Positions 9,085 to 16,687 of a stretch of DNA of 64,000 nucleotides are shown here, one piece after another. Each line of letters opens with the position of its first letter. Positions within the stretch are counted from its first letter, which is position 1. The stretch is from CALVGQ01 sp964370435 (lineage in GTDB: Bacteria; Bacillota_I; Bacilli_A; Erysipelotrichales; Erysipelotrichaceae): positions 19,843-83,842 of the forward strand of contig CAYJJG010000006.1 in assembly GCA_964370435.1 (NCBI GenBank). The letters are read 5' to 3'. The notes under the pieces were generated by a model. The model saw nothing but the letters and a program-made list of their open reading frames with translations, did not search any database and was not told the origin of the DNA. Made by a program: the position numbers and the translations under genes.

Positions 9085-9297
9085 ATGGATATGTTTTGGA
9101 CATCAATCGGTAGCTTAGTTGTTGGTCTATTAATAGGTGGAGGTTTAGGGTTCTACTTTACAAGAAGATATTTTGAAAAACAACTAAAAGAAAATCCTCC
9201 GATTAGTGAGAAGATGGTCAGAGCAATGTTTTTACAAATGGGGCGTAAACCTTCAGAAGCACAAATACGTCAAATCATGAAATCAATGGGACAATAA
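9085..9297 (+). CDS. yneF: YneF family (UPF0154) small membrane protein
   Basis: A 70-residue protein. One N-terminal membrane segment (about 6-26, Gly-rich VGLLIGGGLGFYF) is followed by a basic cytosolic tail with PPISEKMVRAMFLQMGRKPSE, the signature region of the YneF/UPF0154 family of Bacilli and Mollicutes. The function of the family is not established. A ribosome binding site (AGGTGGTG) precedes ATG. Short terminators follow. In B. subtilis yneF lies in the same general yne region as plsY (yneS) and parE-parC. Confidence 0.85.
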   Translation: MDMFWTSIGSLVVGLLIGGGLGFYFTRRYFEKQLKENPPISEKMVRAMFLQMGRKPSEAQIRQIMKSMGQ

Positions 9298-9298
9298 G

Positions 9299-9324
9299 GC
9301 ACAGGTAAGCTGTGTTTTTATTTT
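9299..9324 (+). terminator. Terminator after yneF
   Basis: A 6-bp stem (9299-9304 with 9310-9315, one G-T pair) with a 5-base loop leads into a T-rich run to 9324. It starts two bases after the stop codon. Confidence 0.65.
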
Positions 9325-9343
9325 GTCTAAAAGAAAGACATAA

Positions 9344-9366
9344 AAAAAACAGCATTGCTGTTTTTT
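9344..9366 (-). terminator. Bidirectional terminator between yneF and plsY
   Basis: AACAGC and GCTGTT pair around a 3-base loop (9348-9353 with 9357-9362), flanked by A-runs and T-runs that extend the stem to 9344-9366. It lies two bases from the plsY stop on the minus strand and works symmetrically. Confidence 0.75.
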
Positions 9367-9367
9367 G

Positions 9368-9988
9368 TTACATCCAAGTAATTTTCTTTTCTTCACCTTT
9401 TACTAAACGTTGTAGGTTGCCACGATGACGATAGACGATAAATAACCATAATACAAATATACTTATAGTTACTTGACTAAAGCCATTAAGTGCAAAACTA
9501 GAAACACAAGATAATGCAATCATTGTTATGCTGGAAATAGATACTATCTTAGTTATCTTTAACATAGTAAAGAATATTACTAGGGGAATAACAGCCATCC
9601 ATAGCCACTGTGCTTGTATAACGCTTATTGCTATAATGTAACCAAATGCCGTAGCTACTGCTTTTCCACCCTTGAAATTCGCAAAGATTGGAAAACAGTG
9701 ACCTACACAAGTTGCTACACCAGCTAAAATACTAGCTGAAGGAAGAAAGAGTTCGCAAAGGACAACAGTAATTAGTCCTTTTAATCCATCCATAATAGTA
9801 ACCGCAAGGCCAGCTTTAGCACCTAGTACTCGTCCTGCATTACTTCCTCCCAAGTTTCCTGAACCTTGTTTTCTAACATCAGTTTTATAAAACACTTTGC
9901 CAATTACAAGTGCCCAGGGAATTGAACCAAATAAATATCCAAATAGCATAGCTCCTAAAACTAGGAGTGTCGTATCATTTTGTGGCAT
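9368..9988 (-). CDS. plsY: Glycerol-3-phosphate acyltransferase PlsY
   Basis: Membrane enzyme that transfers the acyl group from acyl-phosphate (made by PlsX) to glycerol-3-phosphate, the first step of phospholipid synthesis. The 206 residues contain several membrane segments and the three conserved PlsY motifs: GSIPWALVIGK near the N-terminus, GSGNLGGSNAGRVLG at about 42-56 and GHCFPIFANFKGGKAVATAFG in the middle. The gene is divergent from parE-parC, as yneS (plsY) is in B. subtilis. Confidence 0.95.
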   Translation of the reverse strand: MPQNDTTLLVLGAMLFGYLFGSIPWALVIGKVFYKTDVRKQGSGNLGGSNAGRVLGAKAGLAVTIMDGLKGLITVVLCELFLPSASILAGVATCVGHCFPIFANFKGGKAVATAFGYIIAISVIQAQWLWMAVIPLVIFFTMLKITKIVSISSITMIALSCVSSFALNGFSQVTISIFVLWLFIVYRHRGNLQRLVKGEEKKITWM

Positions 9989-10110
9989 ATCATAATCTCC
10001 TTACTTCATGATTTTAACATATCAAATGCAATAAAACTAGGAAATTTCTTTTGAATTTAGTATAATAGTTGGGGATTAATAATCAGTTTTAATGAAAGGA
10101 GCATATAGTG

Positions 10111-12027
10111 ATGACTAACAATCAATATAATGCAACAACAATTCAAATTCTTGAAGGCTTAGAAGCGGTTAGAAAGCGTCCAGGAATGTATATCGGTTCT
10201 ACTGATACTCGTGGGCTGCATCATTTAATATGGGAAATAGTAGACAATGCGATAGATGAGGCATTGAATGGCTATGGAAATACAATAACAATTACTTTAA
10301 AAGAAGATGGTTCTTGTATAGTAGAAGATGAAGGACGAGGGATGCCAGTAGGAACTCATAGTTCAGGTGTTTCTGCTTTAGAAGTTATTTTTACGATTCT
10401 TCATGCAGGAGGAAAATTCGGTAGTGAAGGCGGATATAAAACTTCTGGTGGACTACATGGAGTAGGGGCTTCAGTTGTTAATGCCCTTAGTTCATGGGTA
10501 GAAGTAACTGTAGCTACAGGTGGTAAATTATATCACATGGGATTTAGTGATGGCGGTCAGAAGAAAACAAAATTAAAAGAAATAGGAAAAACAACCAAGA
10601 CAGGTAGTAAAGTGCATTTCATGCCTGATAAAACTATTTTTTCTCATCATGATTTTAATTTAAATTTAGTTGCTGAGCGAGCACGAGAAAGTGCATTTCT
10701 ACTACAAGGAATAGAAATGGTCGTTATTGATGAGCGCGTTAATAAGAGCGAGCATTTTGTTTATGAAGATGGACTGGAAGCGTTTTTAGATTTTCTTCAT
10801 GAAGACCGTACGACCATACATAAACCGGTTACCTTTAGTGGTAAAATCAATGATATTCAGGTTGATTGTGCTTTTCAATTTACAGATGATTATCAAGAAA
10901 ACATGTATAGTTTTGTTAATTTGGTACGCACTAAAGATGGCGGTACTCATGAAGTTGGTTTTAAAACAGCTTTTACAAAGTCCTTTAATGAGGTGGCTAG
11001 AAAACTTAATTTATTAAAGGATAAAGATAAAAACTTTGAAGGTGCCGATGTACGTGAAGGTTTAACAAGTGTGATTTCTTTAAGTATACCTGAGGCGTTA
11101 CTGCAATTTGAGGGACAAACTAAAAGTAAGCTTGGTACAATAGAAGCTAAAGCTGCCGTTGATAATTTGGTGAGTGAGCGTTTAGTATTTTTCTTAGAAG
11201 AAAATAAAGAATTAACAACAACACTAATTAAGAAGATGCAAAAAGCATCACAGGCACGCGAAGCAGCTAGAAGAGCTCGCGAAGAGGCTAGAAAAGGTAA
11301 AAAAGGCAATAAAACAGAAAAAATATTATCTGGTAAATTATCACCAGCTCAGTCTAAAGATACGACTAAAAAAGAATTATTTTTAGTCGAAGGGGATTCA
11401 GCTGGAGGTAGCGCTAAGCAAGGTAGAGATTCACGTTATCAAGCGATTTTACCACTTAGAGGTAAAGTTTTAAATACAGAAAAGGCTTCCCTTAGCGATA
11501 TTGAAAAAAATGAAGAACTTAATACGATTATTCATGCTATAGGAGCTGGTGTTGGGCAAGCTTTTGATGCTAATGATAGTAACTATAATAAAATTATTAT
11601 TATGACTGATGCCGATACTGATGGTGCACATATTCAAGTATTATTATTAACATTCTTTTTTAGAAACATGCGTCCATTAATTGAGGCTGGAATGGTCTAT
11701 ATTGCTCAACCGCCGTTATTTAAAATTAGTAAAGCAAAAGAAGTTTATTACGCATATAGTGAAGAAGAACTTAATGAATTAAAAAACAAGTTAGGTAAAG
11801 CTGAGATTCAGCGTTATAAAGGTCTTGGTGAAATGAATGCAACGCAACTTTGGGATACTACAATGGATCCACAAACACGCTCATTAATTCAAGTAACGAT
11901 TGAAGATGGTATCTTAGTAGACAAAAGAGTCAATGTACTGATGGGTGATAAGCCGCACTTACGCCGTGAGTGGATTGAACAAAATGTTGCCTTTACATTA
12001 GAAGATGAATATGAGGTGATTTCATAA
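10111..12027 (+). CDS. parE: Topoisomerase IV subunit B (ParE)
   Basis: ATPase subunit of topoisomerase IV, which unlinks daughter chromosomes. Visible parts: the GHKL ATPase domain (VRKRPGMYIGST, DNAIDEA, DEGRGMP, GGLHGVGASVVNALS), the transducer domain and the TOPRIM region (EGDSAGGSAKQGRD, DTDGAH). About 638 residues. ParE is preferred over GyrB because the gene is next to parC and divergent from plsY, as in B. subtilis, and not near dnaA/recF. A GTG three bases upstream (10108) is an equally possible start. A TATAAT at 10061-10066 lacks a clear -35. Confidence 0.92.
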   Translation: MTNNQYNATTIQILEGLEAVRKRPGMYIGSTDTRGLHHLIWEIVDNAIDEALNGYGNTITITLKEDGSCIVEDEGRGMPVGTHSSGVSALEVIFTILHAGGKFGSEGGYKTSGGLHGVGASVVNALSSWVEVTVATGGKLYHMGFSDGGQKKTKLKEIGKTTKTGSKVHFMPDKTIFSHHDFNLNLVAERARESAFLLQGIEMVVIDERVNKSEHFVYEDGLEAFLDFLHEDRTTIHKPVTFSGKINDIQVDCAFQFTDDYQENMYSFVNLVRTKDGGTHEVGFKTAFTKSFNEVARKLNLLKDKDKNFEGADVREGLTSVISLSIPEALLQFEGQTKSKLGTIEAKAAVDNLVSERLVFFLEENKELTTTLIKKMQKASQAREAARRAREEARKGKKGNKTEKILSGKLSPAQSKDTTKKELFLVEGDSAGGSAKQGRDSRYQAILPLRGKVLNTEKASLSDIEKNEELNTIIHAIGAGVGQAFDANDSNYNKIIIMTDADTDGAHIQVLLLTFFFRNMRPLIEAGMVYIAQPPLFKISKAKEVYYAYSEEELNELKNKLGKAEIQRYKGLGEMNATQLWDTTMDPQTRSLIQVTIEDGILVDKRVNVLMGDKPHLRREWIEQNVAFTLEDEYEVIS

Positions 12028-14534
12028 TGGCAAAAAAACAAGATTGGATTGAAGGTAAAGAATTTATTAATACCACATTAGAAGATATTGTTTCTGAGCG
12101 TTTTGGAAGATACTCTAAGTATATTATTCAAGAGCGTGCATTACCTGATGTTCGTGATGGACTTAAACCAGTACAACGCCGTATCTTATATTCGATGTAT
12201 CATGAAGGGAATGTTTTTGAAAAACAATATCGTAAATCTGCTAAGACAGTGGGTAACGTTATTGGTAATTATCATCCTCATGGCGATACTAGTGTTTATG
12301 ATGCTATGGTTCGTTTATCACAAAATTGGAAAATGGCTATACCTCTTGTAGATATGCATGGTAATAACGGATCAATTGATGATGATCCAGCAGCTGCAAT
12401 GCGTTACACAGAGGCTAGAATCGCAAAAATAACCTCTACTATGTTGGAGGATATTGATAAAAAAACAGTTAATTTTAGCCCTAATTTTGATGATACTGAA
12501 GAAGAGCCAACAGTACTTCCTGCACGATTTCCGGTACTACTGGTCAATGGATCTACAGGTATTGCATCAGGATATGCGACTAATATAGCTCCTCATAACA
12601 TCAGCGAAGTCATCGATGCTACTATTGAGCGCCTTTTATTTCCTGATTGTTCTTTAGATGTAATAATGAATCACATTAGTGGACCAGATTTTCCTACCGG
12701 TGGCATTGTTCAAGGTAAAAAAGGCATCATTGATGCTTTTAGTACTGGAAAAGGCAAGATTGTAGTTCGCGCAAAGAGTGAAATTGTATTAACTAAATCT
12801 TGTCAACAAATTATTATTAGTGAAATACCATATGAAGTAGTTAAATGTAATCTTATTAAAAAAATGGATGATATTCGTTTAGCTAAAGATATTGATGGAA
12901 TTATGGATGTTCGTGATGAGTCTGATAGAAATGGTTTAAGGATTGTAGTCGATGTAAAAAAAGAAAGCGACACTAATTTAATATTGAATTATTTTTATAA
13001 AAACACGGAGTTACAAATTAATTATAATTATAACATGGTTGCGATTGTTAATAAGCGACCAATGCAAATGAATCTACTTCAAATATTAGATGCGTTTATT
13101 GCGCATCGAGAAGAAGTAGTGATACGACGTAGCCAGTATTTATTAGATAAAAAAGAAACCCGCTGTCACATATTAGAAGGACTTATGAAAGCTGTTTCGA
13201 TTATGGATGAAATTATAGATATTATTCGTTCGTCAACGGATAAATCTGATGCTAAAAAAAGATTAGAAGCACAGTTTAACTTTACTGAGGTTCAGTCTGA
13301 AGCAATTGTAACATTACGATTATATCGTTTAACTTCTACTGATGTAACCACACTTAAAGAAGAATTTGCCGTATTAATTAATGAAATGGAAGAATTAAAA
13401 ACTATCTTAAGCAATAATAAAGTGCTTAGAAATGTTATTATTCATGAATTAAGAGCGATTAAACAAGAATACGGTATAGCTAGAAGAAGCGAAATTCAAG
13501 ATGAAGTAGAGGAGATTGTTGTTCGTAAAGAAGAACTGATCATTAATGAGCGAGTAATGTTATCAGTATCTAAAGATGGTTATATTAAGCGTGTTAGTAT
13601 GCGCTCGTATCAAGCAAGCGAAGGAATACTAACAGGCATAAAAGATTCTGATCAACTTATTGGTACATTAGAGGTTGATTTATTAGATAATCTATTAATT
13701 TTTACTAAACATGGAAATTATGGCATGCTTCCTGTTTATCAAATTAATGATGCTAAGTGGAAAGATGTAGGAAGCCATATTAATAACTATATTAAAATTG
13801 ATGTTAATGATAAGCTTATTAATGCTGTAGTGGTTAAAAATTTTGAAACTGATGCTTGGATAGTATCTGTTTCTAAATTAGGTTATATCAAGAAAACACA
13901 TATGCGCCACTGGCTACTACAAAGAACGAGCAAATTGAGTACAGCTATGAAATTAAAAACTAACGACGAAGTAATTAAAACTTTTGTATCTTATCGTGAC
14001 GATGAAGTGATGTTATTAACACAAAATGGTTTTAGTTCTCGTTATAGTTTAGATTTGGTTCCGGATACGAATACTAAAAGCCAAGGTGTTAAGGCAGTTA
14101 ATTTATCTAAAGAAGATGTTCTTGCGGGTGCGTGTACTATCAATAATACTCGAAATGCAGTAGTTATTATGGAAGAAAAAGGGTTGATGAAACGTATTAA
14201 AACAGCAGATATAAACCAAACATCACGTCCAGTAAAAGGAGAAATGATTTTTAAAAAACTGAAAACAAATGCTACAGTGATAAAAGATTTGCGTAGTGTT
14301 TCTTTATATGATACATTAACATTCATGGACCCTGAATGCCAGAGTATTGTTGCAAAAGAAGTTACTCTTATGAGTAAGGAACAACGGTTTTCATCGGTAT
14401 TAGCATTAAAAGATTCATGGTATTTAGTACAACACATAGAAGAAGTTAAAATTGTTGATGATATACAATTAACTATAAATGAAGCTGAAGAAGAGCCTTG
14501 CTTAAATTTATTTAGTGATGCTGATTTTGACTAG
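12027..14534 (+). CDS. parC: Topoisomerase IV subunit A (ParC)
   Basis: DNA cleavage subunit of topoisomerase IV. The catalytic tyrosine is Y127 in AAAMRYTEARI. The winged-helix and tower region shows GLKPVQRRILYSM at about 45-57, and a C-terminal beta-pinwheel DNA-wrapping region follows from about residue 500. The start overlaps the parE stop by one base. In the quinolone-determining loop (HPHGDTSVYDAM, 83-94) the position equal to E. coli S80 is T88 and that equal to E84 is D92. These keep the hydroxyl and acidic groups, so they look like natural variants, not resistance changes. Length is 835 residues. Confidence 0.93.
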   Translation: MAKKQDWIEGKEFINTTLEDIVSERFGRYSKYIIQERALPDVRDGLKPVQRRILYSMYHEGNVFEKQYRKSAKTVGNVIGNYHPHGDTSVYDAMVRLSQNWKMAIPLVDMHGNNGSIDDDPAAAMRYTEARIAKITSTMLEDIDKKTVNFSPNFDDTEEEPTVLPARFPVLLVNGSTGIASGYATNIAPHNISEVIDATIERLLFPDCSLDVIMNHISGPDFPTGGIVQGKKGIIDAFSTGKGKIVVRAKSEIVLTKSCQQIIISEIPYEVVKCNLIKKMDDIRLAKDIDGIMDVRDESDRNGLRIVVDVKKESDTNLILNYFYKNTELQINYNYNMVAIVNKRPMQMNLLQILDAFIAHREEVVIRRSQYLLDKKETRCHILEGLMKAVSIMDEIIDIIRSSTDKSDAKKRLEAQFNFTEVQSEAIVTLRLYRLTSTDVTTLKEEFAVLINEMEELKTILSNNKVLRNVIIHELRAIKQEYGIARRSEIQDEVEEIVVRKEELIINERVMLSVSKDGYIKRVSMRSYQASEGILTGIKDSDQLIGTLEVDLLDNLLIFTKHGNYGMLPVYQINDAKWKDVGSHINNYIKIDVNDKLINAVVVKNFETDAWIVSVSKLGYIKKTHMRHWLLQRTSKLSTAMKLKTNDEVIKTFVSYRDDEVMLLTQNGFSSRYSLDLVPDTNTKSQGVKAVNLSKEDVLAGACTINNTRNAVVIMEEKGLMKRIKTADINQTSRPVKGEMIFKKLKTNATVIKDLRSVSLYDTLTFMDPECQSIVAKEVTLMSKEQRFSSVLALKDSWYLVQHIEEVKIVDDIQLTINEAEEEPCLNLFSDADFD

Positions 14535-14555
14535 TCTAGTGTTTTCGTTTATAAT
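14527..14555 (+). promoter_or_regulatory. Promoter of the diguanylate cyclase gene
   Basis: TTGACT (14527-14532), 17 bases, TATAAT (14550-14555). The -35 overlaps the last codons and stop of parC. Confidence 0.75.
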
Positions 14556-14631
14556 AGATGGGATGTTTATTAAATAGTAAATGCAATTTGATTAAACAAA
14601 ACTCGATAACGATTTAGAAGGAGAGAACATT

Positions 14632-15765
14632 ATGATGTACTTTGCTCTTAACAAAGTAAAAAAACAGTATTTAAAAATATATAATGAAGAGTGTTTAAAG
14701 CGCAACTTAGATTTATTTTTTGCTGCTGCGTGCTGCATTGCAGTCCTTGAGCTTGCACTACTTATTTTTCAATATATTAGGTTAGGTGATTTCTTATTTA
14801 CACTTGCATATTTTCCTATTTATTTAATTACATTTTCTGTTTCTGTAATTTTTGCAATTATATATTACTATTATAAACTTGGTAAGTTTTCAAAATATCA
14901 AAATATAGTAGATACTTTAGCTGTTGGATTTATGTATATGATGGCTATATTGACAGTTACGTATGAAATTTCAATAAATACTAATCAGGGATTAATGTAT
15001 GTTATTCTCAGTTTCAGTGTATGTTCATTAATGAATTTTAGCCTTAAGAAAATTTACTTATTTTTAGTGGCGGGAAACATTGGATTAACATTAATGGTAT
15101 TTAGTATAGTAGACAATGAGTATTTATTATACTCTATTGTTCTTAATTATTTTTTCTTAACAGTTTGTAATATGGCATTAACAATACCTTTTTATAATAA
15201 TCGTATTGATTATTTTAATCAAAAGATGGAAATTATGAAATCAAATAGAGAATTAGAAAAAGCTGCTAAAACGGATGCATTAACAGGAGTTTACAATCGT
15301 TTAGCATTCAATGAAATCTTGTTAGAAATAACAAATAACAAATTAGAAGATTTTCTTTCTGTAGTTATGTTAGATGTTGATTTTTTCAAAAAATACAATG
15401 ACTATTATGGTCATATAGAAGGTGACAAATGCTTAATTAAGATAATTAAAGCTGTCGAACAATGCTTAAGAGCTAATGATAATATTTATCGCTATGGTGG
15501 TGAAGAATTTGTAGTTATTTTACATAATGCTGATAAAAAACAAGTAGAATCTATAGCTAATAGAATTTCTAACATGATAAATGCTTTAAGGATTCCTCAT
15601 ATAACAGAAGAAAAAATAGTAACAGTAAGTATGGGACTACATACTATTGCTGAAAGTAAGGATATGGAGAATATAATTGAAAAAGCAGACATTGCCTTAT
15701 ATTATGCAAAGACTCATGGCAGAAAGCAGTATATTGCCTATGATGCTATTGTTGAAAATCAATAG
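14632..15765 (+). CDS. Membrane-bound diguanylate cyclase (GGDEF)
   Basis: Predicted to make cyclic di-GMP from two GTP. Residues ~28-190 hold about six hydrophobic segments without a recognisable sensor fold. A short linker (about 195-213) leads to a GGDEF domain at about 213-375. The active-site signature is GGEEF at 289-293, metal-binding aspartates lie in LDVDFFKKYND (about 247-257), and an RxxD inhibitory I-site (RAND, 280-283) is placed five residues before the signature as in PleD. The enzyme therefore looks active and subject to product inhibition. No EAL, HD-GYP or PilZ gene is in the window, and the input signal is unknown. Confidence 0.9.
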   Translation: MMYFALNKVKKQYLKIYNEECLKRNLDLFFAAACCIAVLELALLIFQYIRLGDFLFTLAYFPIYLITFSVSVIFAIIYYYYKLGKFSKYQNIVDTLAVGFMYMMAILTVTYEISINTNQGLMYVILSFSVCSLMNFSLKKIYLFLVAGNIGLTLMVFSIVDNEYLLYSIVLNYFFLTVCNMALTIPFYNNRIDYFNQKMEIMKSNRELEKAAKTDALTGVYNRLAFNEILLEITNNKLEDFLSVVMLDVDFFKKYNDYYGHIEGDKCLIKIIKAVEQCLRANDNIYRYGGEEFVVILHNADKKQVESIANRISNMINALRIPHITEEKIVTVSMGLHTIAESKDMENIIEKADIALYYAKTHGRKQYIAYDAIVENQ

Positions 15766-15794
15766 TTTTTAAAATAGGTATTACAATATTTATC

Positions 15795-15823
15795 TTGTAT
15801 TATTATGGTGGCTATACTATAAT
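15795..15823 (+). promoter_or_regulatory. Promoter of tRNA-Leu
   Basis: TTGTAT (15795-15800), 17 bases, TATAAT (15818-15823). The mature tRNA begins 11 bases downstream. Confidence 0.75.
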
Positions 15824-15833
15824 AATACGGTAT

Positions 15834-15920
15834 CCCTAGATGGCGAAATTGGTAGACGCAATCGACTCAAAATCGATCGATAGTGATATCATGCCGGTTC
15901 GAGTCCGGCTCTGGGGACCA
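15834..15920 (+). tRNA. tRNA-Leu (anticodon CAA)
   Basis: An 87-base class II tRNA with encoded CCA. The acceptor stem pairs 15834-15840 with 15910-15916 (one G-T). The D-arm contains AATTGGTAGACGC, the anticodon loop CTCAAAA gives CAA (reads UUG), a long variable arm follows, and the T-arm has loop TTCGAGT closed by GCCGG/CCGGC. Confidence 0.95.
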
Positions 15921-15978
15921 TTAATTAGCTATCGAAAAGATGTTATCGTCAGAAAATGTTGATGATATCGATGATTAT

Positions 15979-16011
15979 GGGCTTTTCTCAAAAGAGAAGG
16001 TCCATTTTTTT
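15979..16011 (+). terminator. Terminator after tRNA-Leu
   Basis: An imperfect stem (15979-15989 with 15994-16003) built around CTTTTCTC/GAGAAGG is followed by seven Ts. It ends the tRNA transcript about 60 bases after the CCA. Confidence 0.65.
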
Positions 16012-16185
16012 ATATTCTTTTTCAGGTTGTCATAGTGTTATTTTTAGGGGGTATTTGAGTCATTGTACCAAAGCGAATAAAACATAATTGAAATAACAAA
16101 ACAAATAAAGGCACATATACGCCTGTTTAAGAAGAGTGCTACGATTTAATGAAGTTTAAAGAGTAGTCACTTTTTCATAAATTAA

Positions 16186-16363
16186 CAAACTCAAGATGTT
16201 GCGTTATGTTTTAACTCGGCTACTGCAGTAGTTGTTGAAATGCATGGAGTAGAGTCTAATGCATCACAAGAAATGGCGTGGATGTGTACTGCAGTTCACT
16301 CAACATCTTGCTAAAGCTTGGTCTATTCACGCTTACCACCAAACACCTCGTATTAAAATGTAA
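16186..16363 (+). pseudogene. Decayed coding fragment, unrecognised
   Basis: The 16012-16687 gap has no intact gene, but 16186-16363 looks coding. One frame reads ALCFNSATAVVVEMHGVES and onward to a stop at 16312. The +1 frame continues from 16307 as LAKAWSIHAYHQTPRIKM, ending at TAA 16361-16363. The two join into plausible protein if one frameshift is assumed. There is no start codon or ribosome binding site. I cannot name the family. The rest of the gap shows nothing I can support except AT-rich DNA. Confidence 0.35.
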
Positions 16364-16687
16364 TAAGGAGAGTAATCTTTTACCTTTGTATTTTAGTAAG
16401 TTTTTTTGAGTTTGTAATGCTATAACTAGTGTGTTTGAAGTGTCAATCGATCATTGAGGTTTTATGTAGTTTTGTGTAGAAATGCCAACTATCATTATGC
16501 CTCTAGACATGAGCTCTGAATTTCGATATTTAAGTTGACGATTTATGGTTTTATATGTTATATTTTTCAGTATGTACTTCCATAGAATAGTTGTTAGCGT
16601 TACATTATAGGCTGTCCTGTCCATTAACCGTGTCAATTTTATATTTAAAAAGTTTATTTCAAAACAAAAGAAATTAGAGGAAAACAG

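Noticed and set aside
12270..12310. Quinolone-resistance change in ParC (Thr at the S80 position)
   Set aside because: Thr keeps the hydroxyl and Asp keeps the acid at the E84 position; without a sister sequence it is best read as natural variation.
10108..14534. gyrB-gyrA instead of parE-parC
   Set aside because: The motifs are shared by both enzyme pairs, but the divergent plsY neighbour and lack of dnaA/dnaN/recF favour topoisomerase IV. A tree with both pairs would decide.
16451..16636. 61-residue minus-strand open frame in the gap before the surface-protein gene
   Set aside because: No ribosome binding site, no promoter, no family resemblance, unusual composition; chance frame is more likely.
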